This document shows, piece by piece, positions 27,692 through 36,621 of a stretch of 64,000 bases of DNA. Source of the stretch: Pseudomonadota bacterium (GTDB lineage: Bacteria; Desulfobacterota; Desulfobacteria; Desulfobacterales; JAHIVH01); contig JAHIVH010000083.1 in the NCBI GenBank assembly GCA_018816735.1, positions 51,031 to 115,030 of the forward strand. Direction: 5' to 3'. Within the stretch, counting starts at the first letter, position 1. Each line of letters begins with the position of its first letter. The notes under the pieces were generated by a model, which made no database searches, was not told the origin of the DNA, and saw only the letters and a list, made by a program, of their open reading frames with translations. The position numbers and the translations under genes are program-made.

Positions 27692-30019
27692 TTACGGCCC
27701 CGCTATTATTGTACCAAACAATGTTTCCGCTTCAGGAGGCACGGATGTAAAATTCAAAATAAACCGGGTATTGTCCGGTACGTCTACGACTTTTCCGTAA
27801 AGATCGGATGTGATTTTCTTTCCTTCCCGGGAAAATACGGTCAGCTTGAGATTGTCAAGAGGGTTGACGGCCAGATCTGATGTAACTTCGGCTTTTGGCC
27901 CTGCCAGTTTAACGATTTTCCCTTTGAAAATCTCATCACCCGCGTGTTTCCCTTCAAGCACGATAAGATCGATATCGATTGTATCCTGGAGCGCTATAAA
28001 TACATCCGGTATTTTTTCAGGGAGCATGGTATTGTAATCTCCGAAGATGCCCCCGACTTCGTATATGGTTGTCGGTTCTTTGACGCCTTTGGGTTTCACT
28101 TCCCGCTGCCCGGCAATTTTAAGGATTGGCCCCACTTCCTTCATGGTATGTTCCGATATGTATATCTGTCCGCCAACCGTATATGACTCCACGCGTGCGG
28201 TGAAGTTGACATTCTTCCCGACAACGCCATATTTGGATCTCAACTCGGATCCGATATTCCCGATAATGGTCTCCCCGGTATGAAGGCCAATGCCCTGTTC
28301 CACATGGGGAAGGCCTTTTGAATGATTGTTCCGGTTGACCTGTTCCATGGCCCGTTGCATCTCCACTGCACAGGCCACAGCTCTTGCCGCATCGTCTTTC
28401 CGTGTTATGGGTGCGCCAAAAATGGCAAGGATGGCATCCCCGATGAATTCATCGATCGTTCCCTGATATTTCCCGATAATGGGTATCATTTCACTTAAAT
28501 AATGATTGATCATGGTCAAGACATCTTCCGGATCAAGCCGTTCACAAATTGCGGTGAACCCTCTCAAATCTGTCATCATGATCGTGACCCGTTTTTTTTC
28601 GCCCCCCAGGTTCAAACCTTCCGGCGTATCAAGGATTTCTTTTACGATGCTGTCCGACAGGTATCGGCCGAACGTGTCTCTCACAAACCGTTTTTCACGT
28701 TCACTTTTCCAGAACTTGATAAAATTGAGCACGGTAAAATTTCCGGCAAGCATCAGAAAGGGATAGAGCGGGGACATATATATCCGCCATTTTTCAAGAC
28801 TCCACAATCCCATATGCCACATGCCCATGCCTGCGGTAATGACGAAAAGGATTGTCCAGATCGCACTGGACCAGGATATGATAATGCTTGTGATCACACC
28901 AAAAAGAACGATCAGGCTCAATTCAAGCCCCGGGGTCCAGTCCGGCCGGAAAAACCAGTCCCCCTTAAGAATATTATCAACAATGACCGCCTGGGCTTCC
29001 ACTCCGGGAAGCAGGGGGTCAAGCGGGGTGGCCCTCAGATCTTTCAACCCTGCTGCAGATGTACCGATAAATACGATTTTATTCCTGAAAGCATCCGGCG
29101 CGTTTTTCCCCTCCATGACATCAACTGCTGAAAAATAGGAGAATGTGCGGCTCATTCCCCTGAAGTTTAAAAGCATCCGGCCATTTTTGTCCAAAGGCAC
29201 GACCGTTTTGCCTATCTTCAGGGATGCCACGCCGCCTTTTGTCATTTTCATGGCCATCTGGGGCTTGCCCAGCGCAGTCTGAAGGGTTGCAAGAGCAAGA
29301 CAGGGATATACCTTTCCTTTCATTGTCATCAGGAGAGGCGCACTCCGAAGAATGCCGTCATCTTCAGGCCGCGAATTGATAAATCCGATACTAGAGGCCA
29401 CATCTGCCAGCCCTGAAACCGGAAAGACGCCACCCTGGTTATCATAAAGCCAACGCTCCGGTCCCAGCGCCTCCGGCATTTTAATGATTGCCGGGTTGAT
29501 TGCATACATGCCCTTTTCAATACCGGGCGTGAGTTTTCTGGAATCATCAAAGAAAAATCCCAACACATATGGGCCTTTGGACAAGATATCCGCAAATATT
29601 CTGTCATTATCCAGAAGGGCATCCGGAAGCCCCTGAAATACCACCGCCACATTCAGGTCTTTCTTCAGATTTTCCTTAAGGATCTGGGGGGACGTCCGGT
29701 CCGGTTCTGAAAAAAGGATATCCAACCCCACGGCCAATGCCCCACCTGATCTTATTTTCTCCAGAAGAATCGCAATGCGGTATCTGGCCCATGGCCATTG
29801 GCCAAATCGTTCGATGCTTTGTTCATCAAGATCGACGATGACAACACGTCCTGTTACTTTTGTACTGAACGTCCCTTTCAGAATAACATCATACAATTTG
29901 TCGTTTAAATGTTTGAAATACTGAGGCCTGTACACATATATCGCGCACATGAGGAAGGTGAACAGGAAGCCGGCAAATAAAACCGGAAACCGTCCTTTAA
30001 GCAGTATGGCTTTCAGCAT
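27692..30019 (-). CDS. CHASE2-domain class III nucleotide cyclase
   Basis: 775 residues. TM1 (about 10-30), an extracytoplasmic CHASE2 domain (about 45-345; VVIVDLDEQSIERFGQWPW, VGLDILFSEPD), three further membrane helices, then a class III cyclase domain (about 478-650). The metal aspartates (MMTDLRGFT, FIGDAIL) and transition-state Asn/Arg (NVNFTARVES) are present. The purine-selecting lysine is Glu524 (IDEFIGD), as in guanylate cyclases, and the second specificity position is Gly. A C-terminal extension of about 90 residues may be a PilZ-like barrel. Product cAMP or cGMP is therefore open. Confidence 0.9.
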   Translation of the reverse strand: MLKAILLKGRFPVLFAGFLFTFLMCAIYVYRPQYFKHLNDKLYDVILKGTFSTKVTGRVVIVDLDEQSIERFGQWPWARYRIAILLEKIRSGGALAVGLDILFSEPDRTSPQILKENLKKDLNVAVVFQGLPDALLDNDRIFADILSKGPYVLGFFFDDSRKLTPGIEKGMYAINPAIIKMPEALGPERWLYDNQGGVFPVSGLADVASSIGFINSRPEDDGILRSAPLLMTMKGKVYPCLALATLQTALGKPQMAMKMTKGGVASLKIGKTVVPLDKNGRMLLNFRGMSRTFSYFSAVDVMEGKNAPDAFRNKIVFIGTSAAGLKDLRATPLDPLLPGVEAQAVIVDNILKGDWFFRPDWTPGLELSLIVLFGVITSIIISWSSAIWTILFVITAGMGMWHMGLWSLEKWRIYMSPLYPFLMLAGNFTVLNFIKFWKSEREKRFVRDTFGRYLSDSIVKEILDTPEGLNLGGEKKRVTIMMTDLRGFTAICERLDPEDVLTMINHYLSEMIPIIGKYQGTIDEFIGDAILAIFGAPITRKDDAARAVACAVEMQRAMEQVNRNNHSKGLPHVEQGIGLHTGETIIGNIGSELRSKYGVVGKNVNFTARVESYTVGGQIYISEHTMKEVGPILKIAGQREVKPKGVKEPTTIYEVGGIFGDYNTMLPEKIPDVFIALQDTIDIDLIVLEGKHAGDEIFKGKIVKLAGPKAEVTSDLAVNPLDNLKLTVFSREGKKITSDLYGKVVDVPDNTRFILNFTSVPPEAETLFGTIIAGP

Positions 30020-30459
30020 GTTGTGGCCTTGTGAAGATCATGATAGGGATGCGACCGTATTTTTGAATTCTCTTGAAAATACCGATATTTAAAACATGTT
30101 AACCGCATTTAAAAAAACTGTCCAGTACATTTTTGTCTAACACGCCGAAAGCGTTAAAGAAAAAATTTCCCAACCCAACGAAAAGGGACCGGATAAAATG
30201 TCTTGAACACTGGCTAACCCCAGGTTGATATTAATAAATAATAATAATTTTCAACACGTTATACAAACAAAAACATTCTGGCATCTTTCTTGCTAATTTT
30301 ATCCTGCAAGTTGGCGGCTCTAAATCGGCTGAACATGATTGCAGCGTCTTGATCATCCGGGCCCTGAAGTCTGCCAAAGGCAGGAAAATTGTCAAAACAG
30401 CCCTGTGGAAGCCAGTACAGCATCAAACTCTATTTACTGAAATATGAAAGTGATTCAAC
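30020..30459. other. Divergent intergenic region, 440 bp
   Basis: It separates the cyclase (minus) from the SPOR-TolC gene (plus). It holds the sigma-54 promoter at 30279-30294 and an imperfect hairpin, AACACGC-cgaaa-GCGTT, near 30140. No open frame with a ribosome site and no other recognisable element was found. Confidence 0.6.
30279..30294 (+). promoter_or_regulatory. Sigma-54 promoter upstream of the secretion locus
   Basis: TGGCAT, five bases, TTGCT keeps the exact GG-to-GC spacing of -24/-12 promoters and differs from the consensus at one position. It is 166 nt upstream of the SPOR-TolC start. It predicts control of the secretion genes by an enhancer-binding protein; one is encoded at 45454-46860. 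Confidence 0.72.
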
Positions 30460-32610
30460 ATGGAAATCCTTAAATCGAACATTGTCAGGTTAACACATAA
30501 GCGTCATTTTTCCAACACCCCTTTCATGTTTTTCCCTATCATCGCCTTTTTTCTTGTTCCGGTTTTTTTAAGCAGTCCGGCCATTTGCGCCGAGCCGTTC
30601 TATACCATTCAGATAAGTTCCAACCGGCATCTGGGAAGCGCGTCAAGTGAAGCAGACAAACTGAAGGAAAAGGGATATAACGCATTTTACCGGTACGAAT
30701 CCATAGAAGGCGGCCAGGGCAATTGGTATAAGGTGTATATCGGCCAATACGGTTCACGGCAAGAAGCGGAAGAAGCGGTAATGCAACTGAAAGAGACGCT
30801 TCGGGTCACAGAAAAATCCATTCGGCAGATCACAGACCCCAATATTACGATTGCCACTGCGAAAGAAGACGAATCTGTTCCCGGAGACGCGAAAACCTAT
30901 ACCTTGCATGTGAGTTCTTTCCGCGCGGAAAACCGTGCGGTCACTGAGGTAGATCGGCTTAAAAATCTTGGGCTTGAAGCGTATTTCAAAAAAATTTCCG
31001 TATCAGGGGTAGACTGGTACCGTGTTTACCTGGGCCATTTTAAAGACAAGGCGTCAGCAAAGGATAAAGGATTTGCCTTTAAACAGGCACAGATTATCAG
31101 CTTTTATACCCCAACCCCTGAAACTGACCAATCCACAGGTCCAGCAAGAAAAACCGAACCTGTGGCTGAAGCCACCCGCAGTAAAATGACCAGGGATGAA
31201 AAAAAAGAGACCGCCGAAACATCCATGCCGGAAATTATCGTCGTTGATAAGGAAACAGACAACTTGCCCTCACCAGCTCCGGAACCGGAACCACCTGTAA
31301 TTGAAAACACGCCCGTTCAAGCCACAGAAATGATCAATTCATCCGCTGAACCGGAACTGTACATCCACCCCTATCCGGAAGACCAGGAAGATACGGTCAT
31401 CACATTCAAAAATTTGCTGGTTGACCTTCTGTCAACCCATGACATGATAAAATATTCGGAAGAAAATATCAGCAGTGCGGACGCGGGTCTCAAAGCAAAC
31501 AAGTCCGCCCGCTATCCGTCTCTGGATATCTCAAGTGATGCCGGTCATCAGAAACTCACTTATGAAGATGCCGGTTATACGGATGAATGGCGGAGCAGTT
31601 CAACTGTCCGGGCAAAACAACTGATTACCGATTTCGGAAAAACAACAAACCGGATCAAAAAATCGAAAACCATGCTGGACAAGGCCAGGTATGAATATGA
31701 GGCCACCCGGCAAAAAATTCTGATCGACGGTATCACCGCCTATTTAAACGTGATCCGGGCCAGGGAAAACCTGAAATATTTCAAAAAATCCGAAGAAAAC
31801 ATCAAAACCCAGACCGGCATTGAAGAAGCCCTGGTTGAAAAGGGCGCCGGTCTTTCCTCAGACGTGCTTCAGGCCAAATCCCAGCTTGCCAATGCCCAGG
31901 CCATGGTTGCCGAGGCCGAAGGTCAGATGGAAATCACCAAAAACCGTTTCCTGGCCATATTCAAGAAACCGTTAACGAATGATATCATTGAAAACCTTGA
32001 AAATCCGCCATTGCGGCTTGTTCCACGGCCTATTGAAACGGTGATTGAAGTCGCCATGGACAAAAACCCTTATATTGCCATTGCTGAGGCAGAAACCAAT
32101 CTGTATAAAAGTGAAGTCAAAGTTCAGAAGTCATCTTATTTTCCAAGACTGAATCTCTTTGCAGAAGACACTTACAGCAACAATCAGGACGGATTTGAGG
32201 GATACAAGAATGAAACCCTTGTGGGTATCGAGCTTTCCTATAACCTGTTTAACGGTGGCGGAGACAAGGCAGGCATTGAGGCAGCCATTCATGAACTTGC
32301 CGCATCCGGAAATCTTCTCTCGGAAACCCGGCACCTGATTGAAGAACAGGCCAGAAACGCCTGGCAGAATCTCAGTACATTGCGGACGCGAACCAGCCTT
32401 CTTGAAACCCAGTCAACCATCGCGGCTGAATTTCTCGTTCTTGCAAGAAAGGAAAGAAAGTTGGGGAACCGGACGCTTCTGGATATTTTAAACGGGGAAA
32501 TCACGTATATCAATGCCGTAAGCAGCGCCATATCCTCCAAGATAGACACCAAAATAGCGGCGTATAATCTGATGTACGTGACCGGAGAGCTTGGCATCGA
32601 TGTTTTATAA
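30460..32610 (+). CDS. TolC-family outer-membrane channel with two N-terminal SPOR domains
   Basis: 716 residues. A signal peptide (about 22-45, hydrophobic and ending near AICAEP) is followed by two SPOR-type modules: YTIQISSNRHLGSASSEADK near 48 and YTLHVSSFRAENRAVTEVDR near 147, each ending in a WYKVYIG or WYRVYLG strand. A Pro/Glu-rich linker (about 210-315) joins them to an outer-membrane efflux (TolC) domain of about 400 residues with the usual duplicated coiled-coil pattern. SPOR domains bind denuded peptidoglycan, so this TolC is probably cell-wall anchored, perhaps at septa. It is the exit duct of the type I system encoded downstream. Confidence 0.9.
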   Translation: MEILKSNIVRLTHKRHFSNTPFMFFPIIAFFLVPVFLSSPAICAEPFYTIQISSNRHLGSASSEADKLKEKGYNAFYRYESIEGGQGNWYKVYIGQYGSRQEAEEAVMQLKETLRVTEKSIRQITDPNITIATAKEDESVPGDAKTYTLHVSSFRAENRAVTEVDRLKNLGLEAYFKKISVSGVDWYRVYLGHFKDKASAKDKGFAFKQAQIISFYTPTPETDQSTGPARKTEPVAEATRSKMTRDEKKETAETSMPEIIVVDKETDNLPSPAPEPEPPVIENTPVQATEMINSSAEPELYIHPYPEDQEDTVITFKNLLVDLLSTHDMIKYSEENISSADAGLKANKSARYPSLDISSDAGHQKLTYEDAGYTDEWRSSSTVRAKQLITDFGKTTNRIKKSKTMLDKARYEYEATRQKILIDGITAYLNVIRARENLKYFKKSEENIKTQTGIEEALVEKGAGLSSDVLQAKSQLANAQAMVAEAEGQMEITKNRFLAIFKKPLTNDIIENLENPPLRLVPRPIETVIEVAMDKNPYIAIAEAETNLYKSEVKVQKSSYFPRLNLFAEDTYSNNQDGFEGYKNETLVGIELSYNLFNGGGDKAGIEAAIHELAASGNLLSETRHLIEEQARNAWQNLSTLRTRTSLLETQSTIAAEFLVLARKERKLGNRTLLDILNGEITYINAVSSAISSKIDTKIAAYNLMYVTGELGIDVL

Positions 32611-32655
32611 AAATTTATGGCTTTCAAGTTAAAATACCGATACTATATAAACGTT

Positions 32656-32687
32656 CAGGCAGCGGCAAGTGTGCCTGGATTTTTTTT
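32656..32687 (+). terminator. Rho-independent terminator after SPOR-TolC
   Basis: CAGGCA (32656-32661) and TGCCTG (32672-32677) form a short stem with a 10-nt loop, followed by GA and eight T. It would uncouple the TolC gene from the RTX gene, which starts 92 nt later and thus probably has its own promoter or depends on read-through. Confidence 0.65.
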
Positions 32688-32779
32688 CGGGGTGCGCCCT
32701 TAAACATGAAATAAATCAGGGACGGTTTGACAACGTTTTGCAAACAAAACCAGACTTGACTTAAACGGGGGTAACATTT

Positions 32780-35700
32780 ATGGGGGACAACACCACTGCA
32801 TCCAAGCCTATCGGAAATGTGATCACACTTGAAGGCACTGTTTCAGCAGAATCACCGGACGGCGTAAGACTGCTGTCCACAGGAAGCCCGCTTTTTCAAG
32901 GGGATGTGTTGATCACGGATGAGGGGAGCCGGGTCGAACTCAAATTTGCAGACGATACCCAGCTTTCCCAGGGGGAAAACAGCCGGATCAGCCTTGACGC
33001 CTATGTATATGACGCCAATGAAGGCTCAAACTCAGGCCTCCTTTTAAACATGGTGGAAGGGACCTTCCGGTGTGTAACCGGCAAAATCGTTGAGCAGAAC
33101 CCTGACAATTTCATCCTGAAATCCCCCCTGGCCACCCTGGGAATCCGGGGAACGACGACCGTCAGTGAAATCCACGGCAGCTTTGAAAAGCATGGGGCTG
33201 AAAATATTTCTCAGGGCAAGACCATGGTGATTCAGGACAGTATGGGAACTGTCCGGTTTATTACCAAACCCTTGTCCATCATCGACTTCACCCCTGGGAA
33301 ACCGATCGGCATGCCCAGAACCTTTACCCCCATCGAATCGAATCACTTCAAACTCGCAACCCCCCTTTCCGATGCCGATCATCTGGTAAGCGACACAGAC
33401 AGAGATAACGCCCATCATGACCAGACGGATTCGGATGACAGGGAGACGGAGAACCAGGACAATGATTCCCAAAACGACCATCATGCGGAAGACCATGGCA
33501 ACGCACATGGCCAGACGCCATTTGGGGAGATGCAAGCGAATGAATCGGTAAAAAATATTCTATCAGGATCAATGTTGGCAACGACGCCCAAAGAACTCAT
33601 CCCCATGGTAAAGCCTATAGTGGCATACCTTGATGTTAATGAATTTCACGGCAAAGCAAATCATAGTAGTGACATTTATTTGGGCCCGGGAACAGATGAC
33701 GCCCATTCTGATAACGTTGATCATGGTACAGATACACAACCAGCCAACATTCCCCCTATCACCAAAGACATCCCTTTTAGCGTTGCTGAAGATGAAGGAC
33801 TTTCAGGGAAAGTAACCGCTTCTGATCCGGATGGCGGCCACCTCACCTACACCCTGAAAACATCAGCGGCAAACGGTAACGTCACCGCCTTCTCCCCGGA
33901 CGGCCATTTCGAATATACGCCCAACCCGGATTTCCACGGTGACGACAGATTCACGTTTGAAGTATCAGATGGCCAAGGCGGAACATCCACCGGAAAAGTC
34001 AATATCACGGTCAACCCCGTGAATGATGACCCGTCTGCAACAGAGGAATCATATCTCACCATTAGCGAAGATTCACCCCTGTCCGGAAAAGCGACAGCAA
34101 CGGATATCGATAATTCAACAACCTCTCTCGACTATTCAAAAGTGTCCGATCCCTCCCATGGGACCGTTCATGTCAATCCGGACGGCAGTTTCACCTATAT
34201 CCCTGACCCCAATTATAATGGCAGTGACAGCTTCCGTTTCATGGTTCAGGATGAATCCGGCGGGCATTCTGAAGGAACGATCAATATCACAGTTACACCG
34301 GTGAACGACGCACCGGATGCCCATGAATCGAGTGTCACAGTCAATGAAGAAACGCCGTATTCCGGCGTTCTTTCCGTAAATGATCCGGATGGGGAAGTGC
34401 TGTCGTATGCCATTACGCAAGATCCGCAAAACGGAACCGTTTCCGGTGTATCGTCAGACGGCAGTTTTACATACACGCCCGACACGGGCTTTCACGGCGC
34501 GGATCATTTCACCTATACAGTGACAGATACGCAAGGCCTTTCCGACACGGCCACGGTTTCCATAACCGTCTCGAATGTGAATGATCCCCCGGCAGCGGAA
34601 AATGCAGTGTTTACCTTAAATGAAGATGCCTCGCTCACCAGTCTTCTGCCGGCAACCGACCCTGAGGGAGACGCGCTCACATTTTCCAAAAAAACAGACC
34701 CCTCACACGGAACGGTCGTTGTTCAACCGGACGGTGTGTTCGTGTATACGCCCGATGAAAATTATAACGGCGCAGACAGGTTCACCTATGACGTCCAGGA
34801 TGAAAGCGGAGGTACGGCCACAGCTACCGTAGACATTACCGTCGCCCCGGTCAATGACCTCCCTGAAACTGCGGATTTCAGCTTCAGCACCTCGGAAAGT
34901 TATCCCAAAACAGGTGTTCTCACAGGTACCGACGTTGACGAAGGAGATACGCTGACATTTTCCAAGACCTTCGGGCCCTCCCATGGCTCATTAAGCGTCA
35001 GTGGAAACGGTGTATATACCTATACACCGACAACCGGTTACACGGGTTCCGACACGTTTACCTATACGGTTGATGATGGGCATGGCGGTAAAGACACCGC
35101 CACGGCATCGATCACCATCACCGCCGCGCCAAACAGCGCACCGGTTGCCAATGACATGACAATCAGTGCAAGCATGGGCACATCGGTCAATGAAACCGTA
35201 TCAGGCTCGGATCCGGACCTCGACCCTCTGACATTCAGCAAAACCACGAACCCGTCACACGGCACAGTACCCACATTTACGGCATCCACAGGTGAGTTTA
35301 CCTATCAACCGGACACCAATTACTGGGGTGAAGACCTTTTCAATTTCTCTGTTGCAGACTCTTACAGTGCAACCGATACCGGAACCGTTTTCATTCACGT
35401 GGGAAGCACTGACGGTAATGATGTGATCACCGGAACCAGCTCTGCCGATATCATTTACGGCCTGGACGGAAACGACACCATAGACCCGGGAATTGGGAAT
35501 GATTTCATTCATGGTGGTGCCGGCAACGATCACATCAATATACTATCGGATTTTACGTTTGAAGATACGGTTGATGGCGGAGCAGGTACGGATACCCTTG
35601 GATTCATGGACGGGACAGCCACGGACGAACTGTTCCATGTGACCAATATCGAGGAAATCCTCCTGCCCAGCCAGGCCACCACGGTCAATATTGTCACAAC

Positions 35701-36616
35701 AGACGGCCTTATCGCTGCAGGCATGACCCTTTCCGTTGATGCGTCCGCCCTTTCCTATTCCGGTGTGCTTGACTGGGACGGTTCTGCAGAATCGGACGGC
35801 AAAATGAGCCTGATCGGGGGTAACCTGCCGGACTTTCTGAAAGGCGGCGCAGGTGATGATACGATCCAGGGCAGTGAAGGTGATGACAGCATCCATGGAA
35901 ATGACGGGAATGACTTTCTGGACGGCCAGAGCGAATATGACACGATTTACGGTGGGAACGGCCATGATTCCATAGAAGGCGGCTCCCACGACGACTATCT
36001 TTATGGCGATGCCGGAAACGATACGCTTCTCGGAGAAGACGGGTACGATCATCTCTATGGCGGAACAGGCACAGATATATTGGATGGTGGTCCGGGCAAC
36101 GACACCCTGGCAGGTGACGCAGGCATTGATACACTGACCGGCGGTTCGGGCAATGATATATTCACCTACGCGGACAGCCTGAGTTTCGGAGACACGATCA
36201 CGGATTTTAATGCGACCCTGGGTGATGGCATCAAAATCGATGTGGATGCCACAGGCCTTTTCTCAGATGCGGTCTATGGGGCGAACGTAAGGCTTGTGAA
36301 TCTGGCGGGCTCAAATGGAGCCTCATATGCACTAAGCCTTCAGCCCAGTGCAAAACACCTTTTCAGCGCGGCCAATGTGACCGGTTTTACAGCCTCAGTC
36401 AAAGCCATCAACATCGGCGCGCTCCAAACCTGCCTGGCCTTTGGTCTGGTCGGAACCGGTACGAGCCGGAAACTGATGGCGGCGATCGGACAAAACACGA
36501 ATGCGGATACGATTGTTGAAAATGTCGTCTTGCACACGGTAGCCACACTTCAGGGCGTATCCGGGGTTGGGCCTTCTGCCAACCAGATTGATTACACTGA
36601 TATCATTATTCACTGA
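32780..36616 (+). CDS. Giant FecR/cadherin/RTX type I secreted surface protein
   Basis: 1278 residues, no N-terminal signal peptide. Order: FecR-like or retention-type module (about 10-150; GDVLITDEGSRVELKFAD), an Asp/His-rich spacer (about 196-250), six cadherin/VCBS-like repeats of about 93 residues (about 318-875; each with DPDG, FTYTPD and VTVNPVND-type motifs), a first RTX patch at 877 (DGNDVITGTSSADIIYG), a linker, then a longer RTX array (about 1012-1133; GGAGDDTIQGSEGDDSIHGN) and a C-terminal secretion region. Such proteins leave through an ABC-HlyD-TolC channel and fold on Ca2+ outside. Likely an adhesin. The sulfotransferase gene follows 5 nt later. Confidence 0.93.
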   Translation: MGDNTTASKPIGNVITLEGTVSAESPDGVRLLSTGSPLFQGDVLITDEGSRVELKFADDTQLSQGENSRISLDAYVYDANEGSNSGLLLNMVEGTFRCVTGKIVEQNPDNFILKSPLATLGIRGTTTVSEIHGSFEKHGAENISQGKTMVIQDSMGTVRFITKPLSIIDFTPGKPIGMPRTFTPIESNHFKLATPLSDADHLVSDTDRDNAHHDQTDSDDRETENQDNDSQNDHHAEDHGNAHGQTPFGEMQANESVKNILSGSMLATTPKELIPMVKPIVAYLDVNEFHGKANHSSDIYLGPGTDDAHSDNVDHGTDTQPANIPPITKDIPFSVAEDEGLSGKVTASDPDGGHLTYTLKTSAANGNVTAFSPDGHFEYTPNPDFHGDDRFTFEVSDGQGGTSTGKVNITVNPVNDDPSATEESYLTISEDSPLSGKATATDIDNSTTSLDYSKVSDPSHGTVHVNPDGSFTYIPDPNYNGSDSFRFMVQDESGGHSEGTINITVTPVNDAPDAHESSVTVNEETPYSGVLSVNDPDGEVLSYAITQDPQNGTVSGVSSDGSFTYTPDTGFHGADHFTYTVTDTQGLSDTATVSITVSNVNDPPAAENAVFTLNEDASLTSLLPATDPEGDALTFSKKTDPSHGTVVVQPDGVFVYTPDENYNGADRFTYDVQDESGGTATATVDITVAPVNDLPETADFSFSTSESYPKTGVLTGTDVDEGDTLTFSKTFGPSHGSLSVSGNGVYTYTPTTGYTGSDTFTYTVDDGHGGKDTATASITITAAPNSAPVANDMTISASMGTSVNETVSGSDPDLDPLTFSKTTNPSHGTVPTFTASTGEFTYQPDTNYWGEDLFNFSVADSYSATDTGTVFIHVGSTDGNDVITGTSSADIIYGLDGNDTIDPGIGNDFIHGGAGNDHINILSDFTFEDTVDGGAGTDTLGFMDGTATDELFHVTNIEEILLPSQATTVNIVTTDGLIAAGMTLSVDASALSYSGVLDWDGSAESDGKMSLIGGNLPDFLKGGAGDDTIQGSEGDDSIHGNDGNDFLDGQSEYDTIYGGNGHDSIEGGSHDDYLYGDAGNDTLLGEDGYDHLYGGTGTDILDGGPGNDTLAGDAGIDTLTGGSGNDIFTYADSLSFGDTITDFNATLGDGIKIDVDATGLFSDAVYGANVRLVNLAGSNGASYALSLQPSAKHLFSAANVTGFTASVKAINIGALQTCLAFGLVGTGTSRKLMAAIGQNTNADTIVENVVLHTVATLQGVSGVGPSANQIDYTDIIIH

Positions 36617-36621
36617 CCAAG

